A stretch of DNA of 59,251 bases from Blastomonas sp. AAP53 (GTDB taxonomy: Bacteria; Pseudomonadota; Alphaproteobacteria; Sphingomonadales; Sphingomonadaceae). A model generated the notes under the pieces. The model was not told the origin of the DNA. It was given only the letters and a program-made list of their open reading frames with translations, and made no database searches. The position numbers and the translations under genes are program-made. Each line of letters begins with the position of its first letter. The first letter of the stretch is position 1. Positions 34,315-43,025 of this stretch are shown here, piece by piece. The DNA lies in NCBI RefSeq assembly GCF_000331245.1, contig NZ_ANFZ01000024.1, positions 1-59,251 on the forward strand. Direction: 5' to 3'.

Positions 34315-35064
34315 ATGTCGCAACCAGCCGTCAAATCGGCGCTCCGGACGTTCGAGGTGCTCGAACTGTTCGTCGAACGGCGCACCCCGCTGCACCTGCA
34401 CGAGATTCACACGACGCTCGGCTATCCGCAATCGAGCACCACCGCGCTGCTCAAGAGCATGGTGATGATGGGCTATCTCAACTACGACCGCGACCACCGG
34501 ACCTATCTGCCCACGACACGGGTCAGCCAGCTGGGCAACTGGCTGCCCGACTATATCCAGGCAGCGGGCGGCTATCGCGAGCTGGTGGAAGAGCTGCAGC
34601 GCCGCACCGACGAAACCGTCGCGCTGATCACCCGCAACGACCTGTTCGTCCAGTACATCATCCTGCTGACCCCGGACCATGAGTACCAGATGGCCCCGCA
34701 GGTCGGCGTCATGCGCAAACTCGTCGATTCCTCCGGGGGCCTGTCGCTGATGGCACGGATGGACGATCGGGCGATAGAGAAGCTGTGCCGCTATTCGAAT
34801 GCCTATTACGGCGGCGGGGAACGGGTCTCCTATGCGCAGCTGATGCGGCAGGTCGAATGGGTCCGCCATGTCGGCTATGCCTATGTCCCCAACCGCCCGA
34901 CGCCTGCGGTGTCCTCGATCACCATGGCGCTGGATGCCGATCTGGGCGGCGTGCCGCTGGCGCTGGGCGTGGGCGGGCTGGCCGAACGGATCGCCGACCG
35001 CAAGGATGCCATCGTCGAAACGCTGCAGGATCTGGTCACCTCGTTCCGCCCCACACCGCGATAG
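34315..35064 (+). CDS. IclR-family transcriptional regulator 2
   Basis: 249 residues. It closely matches IclR protein 1 along the whole length: LRTFEVLELFVERRTPLHL, SSTTALLKSMVMMGYLNY, LQRRTDETVALITRNDLFVQ and GVPLALGVGG. The HTH spans about residues 10-60 and the effector domain about 90-245. It lies inside the plus-strand run with an RBS (GGGGAGAGG) upstream. Two close paralogues in one cluster suggest related inducers from one pathway. Confidence 0.87.
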   Translation: MSQPAVKSALRTFEVLELFVERRTPLHLHEIHTTLGYPQSSTTALLKSMVMMGYLNYDRDHRTYLPTTRVSQLGNWLPDYIQAAGGYRELVEELQRRTDETVALITRNDLFVQYIILLTPDHEYQMAPQVGVMRKLVDSSGGLSLMARMDDRAIEKLCRYSNAYYGGGERVSYAQLMRQVEWVRHVGYAYVPNRPTPAVSSITMALDADLGGVPLALGVGGLAERIADRKDAIVETLQDLVTSFRPTPR

Positions 35065-35193
35065 GCGCGCAATATCGCGGACATGATAGTCTGCCCGCCC
35101 TGCCCTCAACACGTGCGCAGGCCCGAACTCGCTGCATAATCTTCTGCAACAATTCCAAGAACCGGCACAGGCCGGCAGCAGAGAGGCGCAGGC

Positions 35194-36096
35194 GTGGCAA
35201 CCGACATCAGCTTTCTGGGCGACTTCCGGTGCAGGCTGGGCGAAAGCCCGCTCTGGGATCCGGCGCGCGCACGCCTGTGGTGGGTCGATGCGGTCGGCCA
35301 GACCATCTGCAGTGCAGCCGCCGACGGTTCGGCCCCGGTCAGTTGGACCTATGACAGCATGGTGGGCAGCATCGGGCTGACGCAGAATGGCCTGATCGCG
35401 GCCTTTGCCGATCATTTCGCCTTGATCGACGCCGAGACGGGCGAGGCCAAACGGCTGCTCGGCGTGGATGCGCAGGACGGTGCCGTCAGGCTCAACGACG
35501 GCAAGGTCGATCGGGGCGGGCGCAGCTATGTGTGCGGCCACACCCGGATGCACGACGCCGCGGCCGGATCGCTATTCCAGCTGTCCGCCGATGGCACACT
35601 GCGCGAACTGGCGGGCGGCATGCGCATATCGAACGCCATCTGCTTTTCCCCCGATGGCAGCCGCCTGTATTGTGCGGACAGCCTCGACGGCTTCATCCGC
35701 TGCCATGCGTATGATGCAGCGACCGGAACGGTCGGAGCGCAGACCGGTCGGATCGACCTTGCCGGCATCGGCCAGGCACCCGACGGCGCGACGGTCGATG
35801 CCGATGGCAACCTGTGGATCGCGCTGGTGCTCGATCAGGCGCTGGCCTGTGTCAGCCCCGATGGCAATTTGCTGCGCCGGATCGCCATGCCGATGCCCTT
35901 CCCCTCGTGCCCGGCCTTTGGCGGCCCCGATCTCGACACGCTCTACGTGACCTCGATCGGCAATTCCGGTCACAATCTGGTGACCGATCATCCCGATGGC
36001 GGGCGGATCGCGGTCATCCGGGGGCTGGGCGTCACAGGGCTCCCCGAAAGCCGATTGCGCATCCCATCAGACACAGGCAGCAACCATGGAATTTGA
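35194..36096 (+). CDS. SMP-30/gluconolactonase-like lactonase
   Basis: 300 residues from a GTG at 35194. It is a six-bladed propeller of the SMP-30 family: GESPLWD (metal-binding Glu), LNDGKVDRGGRSYVCG (metal-binding Asn), FSPDGSRLYCADSLDGFI (metal-binding Asp). Family members hydrolyse lactones with a divalent metal. Next to a BVMO, opening of a Baeyer-Villiger lactone is the natural inference. Its end overlaps the first acyl-CoA dehydrogenase by 11 bases. Confidence 0.87.
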   Translation: MATDISFLGDFRCRLGESPLWDPARARLWWVDAVGQTICSAAADGSAPVSWTYDSMVGSIGLTQNGLIAAFADHFALIDAETGEAKRLLGVDAQDGAVRLNDGKVDRGGRSYVCGHTRMHDAAAGSLFQLSADGTLRELAGGMRISNAICFSPDGSRLYCADSLDGFIRCHAYDAATGTVGAQTGRIDLAGIGQAPDGATVDADGNLWIALVLDQALACVSPDGNLLRRIAMPMPFPSCPAFGGPDLDTLYVTSIGNSGHNLVTDHPDGGRIAVIRGLGVTGLPESRLRIPSDTGSNHGI

Positions 36097-37273
36097 ACTC
36101 GACCCCGCCGACCTCGCCTTCCGCGAGGAGGTGCGCGATTTCTTCGCCACCGGCATTCCGCCCGAATGGCGCACCCGGGTGCGCGCCGGGCTGCGGCTGC
36201 ACCCCGAAGAGCTGATCGCCTATCAGAAAAGCCTCGCCGAGCGCGGCTGGGGCGCGCCGACCTGGCCGGTGGAATATGGCGGCACCGGCTGGAGCCCGAT
36301 CCGCCAGTACATCTTCTGGACCGAAGCTGCCGCCGCCGATGCGCCCGCGCAATTCCATCAGGGACTGGAACTGATCGGCCCGATCATCTTCACCTATGGC
36401 AGCCAGGCGCTGAAGGACCGCTATCTGCCCGGCATCATCAACGCCGATGACTGGTGGTGCCAGGGTTATTCCGAACCCAATGCCGGGTCCGACCTCGCCT
36501 CGCTGCGCACCCGCGCGGTGCGCGAAGGCGATGATTATGTGCTCAACGGGCAGAAGGCGTGGACCAGCTATGGCCATGTCGCCAGCCACTGCTTCGTGCT
36601 CGCCCGCACCTCTGACGAGCCCAAGCGGCAACAGGGCATTTCGCTGCTGCTGATGGACATGAAGACGCCGGGGATCACCATCCGCCCGGTCGCCACGATG
36701 GACGAGAAGCACCACACCAACGAGATGTTCCTCGACGACGTCCGCGTGCCCGTGGCCCAGCTGGTGGGCGAGGAAGGGCGCGGCTGGGAATATGGGAAGG
36801 TTCTGCTCGACCGCGAACGGATGGTCACCGCTTCGGTCGCGATCTTTCTGGTGCAGACGGTCAAGGGCATCCGCGAGGCGGCCACGCGGCGGACGATCGG
36901 CGGCGTGCCGCTGATCGACAAGCCCGGCTTCAAGGCCAAGCTCGCGCAGTACGAGATCGAGGTTATCGCGCTGCAGACGATGGTGCTCAAGGTGATGGCC
37001 GATGCCGCAGCGGGGGTCGATTCCGGTCCGCTGGGGTCGATGATCAAGCTGCGCTGGTCGCAGCTCTCGCAGGCGGGCACCGCCCTGTGGGTCGGCGCAC
37101 TGGGCCCGCAGGCAGCGCATTTCGCGCCGCTCGACAACGGTTACGCCCTGCCTGCCGACATGCCGTACGCGATGCAGGGCGCGCTCTATGCGCGGGTCAC
37201 CTCGATCTATGGCGGCTCTAGCGAAATTCAGCACAACATCATCGCCCAGCGCGCGCTGGGCCTGAAGGGATAA
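36086..37273 (+). CDS. Acyl-CoA dehydrogenase, first subunit of a pair
   Basis: 395 residues. N-terminal helices and the mid-domain CQGYSEPNAGSDLASLRTRA, WTSYGHVASHCFVLAR, then the C-terminal helical domain ending YGGSSEIQHNIIAQRALGL. The canonical YEGT catalytic Glu at that turn is Gly, as in pairs of the FadE28/29 (ChsE) type, where catalysis uses a Glu elsewhere. Two adjacent, different ACAD genes usually make an alpha2beta2 enzyme acting on bulky CoA esters such as steroid side chains. It starts inside the SMP-30 gene. Confidence 0.88.
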   Translation: MEFELDPADLAFREEVRDFFATGIPPEWRTRVRAGLRLHPEELIAYQKSLAERGWGAPTWPVEYGGTGWSPIRQYIFWTEAAAADAPAQFHQGLELIGPIIFTYGSQALKDRYLPGIINADDWWCQGYSEPNAGSDLASLRTRAVREGDDYVLNGQKAWTSYGHVASHCFVLARTSDEPKRQQGISLLLMDMKTPGITIRPVATMDEKHHTNEMFLDDVRVPVAQLVGEEGRGWEYGKVLLDRERMVTASVAIFLVQTVKGIREAATRRTIGGVPLIDKPGFKAKLAQYEIEVIALQTMVLKVMADAAAGVDSGPLGSMIKLRWSQLSQAGTALWVGALGPQAAHFAPLDNGYALPADMPYAMQGALYARVTSIYGGSSEIQHNIIAQRALGLKG

Positions 37274-37277
37274 CGCG

Positions 37278-38387
37278 ATGCGTTTCACCTATTCCGACGA
37301 GCAGGCAATGCTGCTCGACAGCGTCCTGCGCTTTGGCCAGGAGCATTTTCCGCCGACCGAGCGCCACCGGTTGATCCAGCAGGGGCGCAGCGGGGAAGCT
37401 GCGAGCTGGGCGAAGATGGCAGAGCTCGGCTGGCTGCTGCTGCCGATTGCCGAAGAGTGCGGCGGCCTTGGCGGCGGCATTGCCGAGCTGATGGCGCTGG
37501 GCGAAGGCTTTGGCCGGAACCTCGTGCCCGGACCCTATGTGGCCGCCTGCGTGCTCGCGCCGGCCCTGCTCGCGCGGGGCGGCGATGGCCAGTACGATCT
37601 GATCGAGCAGATCGGCACCGGCGAGACCCTTGTCGCTGCTGCGCTGCTGGAAGATGACGGCGGCTATGACTTGCACCATATTGCCACGCGCGCTGCGGTT
37701 GCGGGGGATCACTGGACGCTCGACGGGGCCAAGGCGCATGTCGAGGATGGCGGCGATGCCGACTGGTTCATCGTGCCCGCCCGCACCGGCGGGGAAACAG
37801 CCGACCGGACCGGCATCTCGCTGTTCCTCGTTGCGGCGACCGTTCCGGGGCTGAGGGTCGAGCGGTTCCGCGGCATCGACGGCCATCGCCACGCGCGGCT
37901 GGAGCTGGACGGCGTGGCCGGGCAGCTGATCGGCGCGGAAGGCAATGCGCTGGCGGACATCGAGGCGGCGGTCGCCCGCGCAAACTGCGCGTATCTGGCC
38001 GAAGCGGTCGGATCGATGGAGGCGGTGAGCGCGATCACGCTCGAGTATCTGCGCACCCGCGAACAGTTCGGGCGACCGATCGGCAGCTTCCAGGTGCTGC
38101 AGCACCGCATGGTCGACATGACCGTGGCCTGCGAGGAAGCGCGCGCGATGCTGTGCCATATCGCGCTGTCGCTCGCCCAGGGTCAGGCCCAGTTCCAGCG
38201 CGCGGTCTCTGCTGCCAAGGTACGGATCGGCGAATGCGGCGTCTATGTCGGCCAGCAGGCCGTGCAGCTGCACGGCGGGGTCGGCTTCAGCGACGAGCTG
38301 ATCGTCAGCCACCATCTCAAGCGGCAGATGATGCTTGCCATCGCCCATGGTTCGGTCGATCACCATCGCATGAGGTTTGCCGCATGA
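37278..38387 (+). CDS. Acyl-CoA dehydrogenase, second subunit of a pair
   Basis: 369 residues, 4 bases after its partner. It has TYSDEQAMLLDSVLRFGQEH, RTREQFGRPIGSFQVLQHRM (FAD-contacting Arg) and QLHGGVGFSDELIVSHHLKR. The middle domain is less conserved than in the first subunit. The two together fit a heteromeric acyl-CoA dehydrogenase for beta-oxidation of a bulky substrate. The stop overlaps the next start (ATGA). Confidence 0.88.
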   Translation: MRFTYSDEQAMLLDSVLRFGQEHFPPTERHRLIQQGRSGEAASWAKMAELGWLLLPIAEECGGLGGGIAELMALGEGFGRNLVPGPYVAACVLAPALLARGGDGQYDLIEQIGTGETLVAAALLEDDGGYDLHHIATRAAVAGDHWTLDGAKAHVEDGGDADWFIVPARTGGETADRTGISLFLVAATVPGLRVERFRGIDGHRHARLELDGVAGQLIGAEGNALADIEAAVARANCAYLAEAVGSMEAVSAITLEYLRTREQFGRPIGSFQVLQHRMVDMTVACEEARAMLCHIALSLAQGQAQFQRAVSAAKVRIGECGVYVGQQAVQLHGGVGFSDELIVSHHLKRQMMLAIAHGSVDHHRMRFAA

Positions 38388-38902
38388 CCCCCGATCTGCA
38401 GTCCACACTGGCCGAACTGATCGCGCGCGAGCGCATCCGCGATTGCCTGTACCGCTATTGTCGCGGCATCGACCGCGCCGACGAGGCCATGCTGCGCTCT
38501 GCCTATTGGCCCGATGGGACCGACAATCACGGCCCTTATAATGGCAGCGCCGAAGGCTTCATTGCCTGGGCGATGAAGACGCTGCCGCATATCGAACGCG
38601 GCATTCACCAGATCCACAATGTGCTGATCGAGTTCCGCGAGGGCGGCGCGGCGGTGGAGAGCTATTTCTCCGCCTTCCAGCGTCAGCCGGGCGCCGATGG
38701 CCAGCTCACCCAATGGGACATGAAGGGCCGCTATCTCGACTGGTTTGTGGAGCGCGACGGCGAATGGCGCGTGCTCAACCGACTGGTGGTGTTCGACTGG
38801 GTCGAGGAAATGCCGTTGCCGCCGGGTACCGAGGACGAACGTTTCGGTGCGCGCAAGCCGGTGGGCGGTCGCTGGCCTGACGACCCGGTCTACCGCCTGT
38901 AA
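38384..38902 (+). CDS. NTF2/SnoaL-like domain protein
   Basis: 172 residues. The N-terminal helix IARERIRDCLYRYCRGIDR and HQIHNVLIEFREGGAAVESY, then MKGRYLDWFVERDGEWRVLN fit the SnoaL-like cone fold. Members serve as isomerases, cyclases, dehydratases or binding proteins in many catabolic clusters. The specific reaction cannot be told. It starts with ATGA overlap and its stop (TAA) shares a base with the following ATG. Confidence 0.8.
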   Translation: MTPDLQSTLAELIARERIRDCLYRYCRGIDRADEAMLRSAYWPDGTDNHGPYNGSAEGFIAWAMKTLPHIERGIHQIHNVLIEFREGGAAVESYFSAFQRQPGADGQLTQWDMKGRYLDWFVERDGEWRVLNRLVVFDWVEEMPLPPGTEDERFGARKPVGGRWPDDPVYRL

Positions 38903-39681
38903 TGACCTCAGGCTTTGCCGAGTTGATCGACCGGGGTGATGGCCGTTACGCCATCGCCATCGGGCCGGAGCTGGCGGTGGGACCGCCGGGCCATGCCTAT
39001 CTGTTCGGCGGGGCGAGCCTCGCGCTGGCGCTGGACGCGGCCGCAGCGACGACCGGGCGCGCGGTGGTGCAGGGATCGTTGCAGTTCGTCAGCTTTACCC
39101 CGCTGGGCCAGACGCTCGATCTGGCGGTGACCGTGCTGCAGGCCGGCAAGACGCTCGCCCAGGTGCAGGTCACCGGCCATGTCGGCGAACGCCTGGTGCT
39201 TCAGGCCGGTGTGACGCTGGGTGCGCGGGCGGGAATTGCTGCGCAGCAATGGGCGCGTGCACCTGACGTTCCGCCCCCCGGAAGCTGCCCGCCCAGCACC
39301 AGCCTGCCGCGCCAGGACGACAAGGCGCAATTCCTGGCGAGCATGGAGGTTCGCGAGCTGCCCGCAGATGATCTGCCCACCGGGCGCGCCCGCTTCTGGC
39401 TGCGGCGCAAGGCGGCAGGGCCGATCGATACGGCGAGCCTCGCGCTGTTTGCAGACTTCATCCCCGTCGCGCTGGGCAGGGTCAGCGGCAGGCCCGGCGG
39501 CGGCAACAGCGTCGACAACAGCCTGCGCATGGTGAGCACCGCGCCGCCGGGATGGTGCCTGTGCGATATCACGATCACCGCTGCCGCTTCCGGTTTCGCG
39601 CAGGGCCGTGTCGATCTGTGGAGCGAAAACGGCCAGTTGCTCGCCACCGGCGGGCAGACGCTGCTGTTCAATCCCGCCTGA
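38902..39681 (+). CDS. Acyl-CoA thioesterase-like (double hot-dog) protein
   Basis: 259 residues. Two hot-dog halves are visible: PGHAYLFGGASLALALDAAA with VVQGSLQFVSFTPLGQTLDL in the first, and NSLRMVSTAPPGWCLCDITI with FAQGRVDLWSENGQLLATGG in the second, as in the TesB group. It should hydrolyse a CoA thioester, releasing CoA or an end product. It is the last gene of the plus-strand run and faces the minus-strand flavin reductase. Confidence 0.75.
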   Translation: MTSGFAELIDRGDGRYAIAIGPELAVGPPGHAYLFGGASLALALDAAAATTGRAVVQGSLQFVSFTPLGQTLDLAVTVLQAGKTLAQVQVTGHVGERLVLQAGVTLGARAGIAAQQWARAPDVPPPGSCPPSTSLPRQDDKAQFLASMEVRELPADDLPTGRARFWLRRKAAGPIDTASLALFADFIPVALGRVSGRPGGGNSVDNSLRMVSTAPPGWCLCDITITAAASGFAQGRVDLWSENGQLLATGGQTLLFNPA

Positions 39682-39700
39682 TCGGGCGGGCTCTGCCCCC

Positions 39701-40792
39701 CTAATCGAGCCGCGCCAGCGCCTCTCGCGTGAACGGCGTGATGCGATCCAGCTGTCCTGCGCGCATCTTGTGGCCCCATTGCGCATCGCCGATCAGCGCG
39801 CGGCCCACCGCCACCAGATCAACCTCGCCGGTTGCCAGCATATGCTCGAGCAAGTCCAGCCGCGCGCTGTCGGCCACCGGATCATCGCCGACACGCGTCA
39901 CCAGGAAATCCTCGTCCAGCCCGACCGACCCTACGGTGATTACGGGCTTGCCGGAAAGCCGACGCGTCCACCCGGCAAGGTTCATCCGGCTGTCGGCGAA
40001 TTCGGGTTCCCAGAAGCGGCGGGTGGAACAGTGGAAGATGTCCGTCCCCGCATCGGTCATTTCCGCCACGAACGCTTCGAGCTGCTGCGGCGTATCGAAC
40101 AGGCGCGCGGGATAATCCTGCTGCTTCCATTGCGAAAAGCGCAGGCAGATCGGGAAGTCCGGCGCGGTCCGCCTGCGGCATTCGGCGATGATCTCGCGCG
40201 CAAAGCGCCACGGTTCCCGCCCCCAGATGTCGGTGCGCCGGTTGGTTGGGCCCCAGAAGAACTGGTCGATCAGATAGCCGTGCGCCGCATGCAGCTCTAT
40301 CCCGTCAAAACCCAGCCGCCGGGCATCGGCAGCGGCATCGCCAAATGCGGCGATGATCGCAGCGATGCGCGCCTCGTCGAGCATTTTGCCGTTCGGCTTG
40401 TCCGGCGCAAACAGGCCGGAGGGCGAGACGGCGGGCACCTGCGGTGTGTCGGTCTGGTCGGGTCTGCGCGCGCTGCCGACATGCCACAGCTGCGGGAACA
40501 TCCTGCCGCCTGCACCATGCACCGCGGCGAGCACGCCAGCCCATCCGGCAAGGCCTTCGCCATGGAACTCCGGCACGCCCCGTTCGGCCAGCGCCGCTGG
40601 ATCAGCAATGCCTGTACCCTCCGAGATGATCAGTCCCACCCCGCCCTCTGCCCTCTTGCGATAATAGGCTGCGACATCGGCGCCCGGAACCCCGCCGGGG
40701 CTCATCCGCCGCGTCATCGGGGCCATGACCAGGCGGCTGCTCAGCGGCAGAGCGCCGATCTGGCAGGGTGAAAAAAGGCTGGGCACTGGCAT
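39701..40792 (-). CDS. Old yellow enzyme family NADH:flavin oxidoreductase
   Basis: 363 residues of TIM-barrel flavin reductase. LSSRLVMAPMTRRMSPGGVP starts the FMN site, and the substrate-binding His/His pair is in GIELHAAHGYLIDQFF; WGPTNRRTDIWG and the C-terminal LVAVGRALIGDAQW also fit. No Fe-S Cys cluster is present, so it is the short OYE form. It reduces activated C=C bonds such as enones. It ends 19 bases from the thioesterase stop. Confidence 0.9.
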   Translation of the reverse strand: MPVPSLFSPCQIGALPLSSRLVMAPMTRRMSPGGVPGADVAAYYRKRAEGGVGLIISEGTGIADPAALAERGVPEFHGEGLAGWAGVLAAVHGAGGRMFPQLWHVGSARRPDQTDTPQVPAVSPSGLFAPDKPNGKMLDEARIAAIIAAFGDAAADARRLGFDGIELHAAHGYLIDQFFWGPTNRRTDIWGREPWRFAREIIAECRRRTAPDFPICLRFSQWKQQDYPARLFDTPQQLEAFVAEMTDAGTDIFHCSTRRFWEPEFADSRMNLAGWTRRLSGKPVITVGSVGLDEDFLVTRVGDDPVADSARLDLLEHMLATGEVDLVAVGRALIGDAQWGHKMRAGQLDRITPFTREALARLD

Positions 40793-40810
40793 GCTGATGA
40801 TCCCCTTAAT

Positions 40811-40833
40811 GCAGGGGCGCAGCTTGCCCCTGC
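40811..40833 (-). terminator. Stem-loop between OYE and hydroxy-acid oxidase genes
   Basis: GCAGGGGC (40811-40818) pairs with GCCCCTGC (40826-40833) over 7 bases. It lies in the 85-base gap after the hydroxy-acid oxidase stop and before the OYE start codon, both on the minus strand, so it may separate the two modules' transcripts. Confidence 0.45.
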
Positions 40834-40877
40834 CCGCGCTATGCCGCAGCCGATCGTGGCATCAGCGACGGTTTATC

Positions 40878-42074
40878 TCATGCGCGATGATCCGCCGCTG
40901 CCACCCTGCGCGCGCCTGCCTGCGCCACTGCGGCCAGATCGGGATAGCCATTGACCGCCATCAGCAGGTCGGCCTCGGCAAGGATCGACCGGAGCACGTG
41001 CGCAGCGCCCTCGGCGCCACCGATCGCGAGGCCATAAGCATAGGGCCGCCCGATCCCGACGGCCTTTGCGCCTAACGCCAGCGCCTTGATCACATCGCTT
41101 CCCGAACGCACGCCGCTGTCGAACAGCGTTGGCACATCGCCCGCAGCCTTCACCACATCGCCCAGCATGTCGATCGCCGCGATCCCGCCATTGGCCTGAC
41201 GCCCGCCATGGTTGGAGCAATAGATGGCGTCGACACCATGGTCGACTGCCCGGCGCGCGTCGTCAGGGTGGCAGATGCCCTTCAACACGATCGGCAAATG
41301 CGTGATCGACTTGAACCAGGCGATATCGTCCCAGGTCAGCACCTTGCCGAAGACGGCGGCCCAGGCCTGCACCGCTGCGGCGATGTCCTCTTCGGGCGGG
41401 CGCGCCAGCAGCGAGCGGAACACGGGATCGGAAAAATAGTTCTCCAGCACCTTGCCGCGCAGCTGCGGGAAATTGGATGTATTCAGATCGCGCGGTCGCC
41501 AGCCGGTGACCCAGGTATCGAGCGTGATCACCAGTGCCTTGTACCCGGCGGCTTCGGCACGGCGAATGAGGCTGACGGTCAGGTCGGGATTCTTGGGCGT
41601 GTACAGTTGGAAGAAGCCAGGCGTATCCCCGGCAGCTTCGGCGACCTCTTCCAGCGGACTGTTCGCCAGCGTGGAGGCGCAAAAGGGAACGCCGGTCATC
41701 GCCGATGCCGTTGCTGCCGCCATGTCGCCGCGCCGGTCCTGCGTCATTTCTCCGTTGACGCCGATGGGAGCCATGAAAATCGGCGATGGCAGGCCCAATC
41801 CGAACAGCTCGATCGACAGATCGCGCGTGCTGCAATCCACCAGCATGCGCGGCACCATGCCCCAGTGGTGAAACGCGCTGGCATTGGACCGCTGCGTATG
41901 TTCATCGCCGCAGCCACCCTGGACATAATTGAGGATCGACGGCGCCAGCGCATTTTCCGCGCGCTTTTCAAGCGTCGCGAAATCGACCGGAAAGTCGGGG
42001 AGAATCCCGCGCAGACCGGCCTGATAGATATGCGTTTGTAGATCACCATAATGCGCCACTGCACCGTCTCCCAT
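40878..42074 (-). CDS. FMN-dependent alpha-hydroxy-acid oxidizing protein
   Basis: 398 residues. It has the (S)-2-hydroxy-acid oxidase fold: SPIFMAPIGVNGEM, LVITLDTWVTGWRPRDLN, VLKGICHPDDARRAVDHGVD, and the active-site SNHGGRQANGG. It is closest in style to lactate 2-monooxygenase/oxidase-like proteins. It probably oxidises a 2-hydroxy acid made in the pathway. It is divergent from the TetR gene, and an operator-like motif lies between them. Confidence 0.9.
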   Translation of the reverse strand: MGDGAVAHYGDLQTHIYQAGLRGILPDFPVDFATLEKRAENALAPSILNYVQGGCGDEHTQRSNASAFHHWGMVPRMLVDCSTRDLSIELFGLGLPSPIFMAPIGVNGEMTQDRRGDMAAATASAMTGVPFCASTLANSPLEEVAEAAGDTPGFFQLYTPKNPDLTVSLIRRAEAAGYKALVITLDTWVTGWRPRDLNTSNFPQLRGKVLENYFSDPVFRSLLARPPEEDIAAAVQAWAAVFGKVLTWDDIAWFKSITHLPIVLKGICHPDDARRAVDHGVDAIYCSNHGGRQANGGIAAIDMLGDVVKAAGDVPTLFDSGVRSGSDVIKALALGAKAVGIGRPYAYGLAIGGAEGAAHVLRSILAEADLLMAVNGYPDLAAVAQAGARRVAAADHRA

Positions 42075-42146
42075 TCCATCGTTGGCGGCACTTTTACACG
42101 CGCCTGCCTGGCTGTCGGGAGAAAGTTACCAGCATCATATAAAAAC

Positions 42147-42158
42147 TACTAGCAGGTA
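42147..42158. promoter_or_regulatory. TetR-operator candidate, site 1
   Basis: TACTAGCAGGTA lies in the shared promoter region of the hydroxy-acid oxidase and TetR genes, 73 bases from the oxidase start codon. It fits TACTRRCHRGTA, as do the motifs at 42978 and 53463. The half-sites TACT/GGTA are roughly inverted repeats, as expected for a dimeric TetR. Confidence 0.6.
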
Positions 42159-42227
42159 GATATGATTTGCGGCATAACTCTGCCACGAGCTGCCATCGAC
42201 AGAATGGCGCCGCAGAGGGAGGTTATG

Positions 42228-42263
42228 ATGTCACTATCCGGCTGCCTCAGGTCAATGCTATGA
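42228..42263 (+). CDS. Possible 11-residue leader peptide ahead of TetR
   Basis: A strong RBS-like GAGGGAGG (42215-42222) precedes two tandem ATG codons (42225, 42228) in a frame different from the TetR gene. From 42228 the peptide reads MSLSGCLRSML and stops at 42261-42263, sharing ATGA with the ATG of TetR at 42260. That ATG has no good RBS of its own. The layout suggests translational coupling: the leader would deliver ribosomes to the TetR start. Confidence 0.4.
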   Translation: MSLSGCLRSML

Positions 42264-42904
42264 CCCTGGCCATGCCTAGTGATCCCATGACCCGGCCCGC
42301 TGCCTCCAGCGGCTCGCTGAAATCCGAATTCATCGCATTCAAGACCAACCGCATCGTCGAGGTGGCCAGCCACCTGTTCTACGAACGCGGCTACAGCAGC
42401 TGCACGCTCGACAATGTCGCGAACCAGCTCAGCGTCACCAAGCCCTTCCTCTATTCCTATTTCAAGAACAAGGAGGCGATCCTCGCGGCGATCTGCGAGG
42501 TGGGCATCAGTGAGGCGCTGGCGGTGCTGGAGATCGTGCTGGCGGATACGCATGCCAGCCACCGCGCCCGTCTGGCCGAGGTCGTGCGCAAGGTCGGGCA
42601 GATCGTCATCGACCGGCAGGAATATGTCGTCGTGTACCTGCGCGAGATGAAGCATCTCAGCGCGGACGACAGCAAACGCCTGCTTCGGCTGCGCCACAGT
42701 TTCGATCACCAGATCGGCGAGATGATCCGCGAAGGCGTCGCCAGCGGCGAGTTTCGCGAGGATATCGACCCGTTTGTCGCGGTGTGGATCGGCGGTCTCA
42801 TCAGCTGGATCCCCACCTGGTATTCGCCCAATGGACAGCGATCCGCTGAAGAGGTGGTCGAATATCTCGTGCAGGCCGCGCTGCGGCTTGCCGGCGCGGA
42901 ATAG
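42260..42904 (+). CDS. TetR/AcrR-family transcriptional regulator
   Basis: 214 residues from the ATG at 42260. The DNA-binding HTH is at about residues 48-70 (CTLDNVANQLSVTKPFLYSY), and the rest is a helical ligand-binding domain (GEMIREGVASGEFREDIDPF, WIGGLISWIPTWYSPNG). The frame is open from a TTG at 42167 but without an RBS. It is divergent from the hydroxy-acid oxidase and next to the TonB receptor. It is a likely repressor of module B. Confidence 0.88.
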   Translation: MTLAMPSDPMTRPAASSGSLKSEFIAFKTNRIVEVASHLFYERGYSSCTLDNVANQLSVTKPFLYSYFKNKEAILAAICEVGISEALAVLEIVLADTHASHRARLAEVVRKVGQIVIDRQEYVVVYLREMKHLSADDSKRLLRLRHSFDHQIGEMIREGVASGEFREDIDPFVAVWIGGLISWIPTWYSPNGQRSAEEVVEYLVQAALRLAGAE

Positions 42905-42977
42905 CGGCAAAAGGTTCTAAAAACAGCAAGGCCTGGACTGGTCGATTTGGGACCACAACCATAGCCGTAACACAAGA

Positions 42978-42989
42978 TACTGACCGGTA
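42978..42989. promoter_or_regulatory. TetR-operator candidate, site 2
   Basis: TACTGACCGGTA lies 36 bases upstream of the TonB receptor start codon. It matches sites 1 and 3 at the TACT and GGTA/AGTA halves. A second half-like AGCCGGTAAA follows at 43001-43010. Confidence 0.6.
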
Positions 42990-43025
42990 GAAAATTATAG
43001 AGCCGGTAAATTAGGGAGGTTGAAC

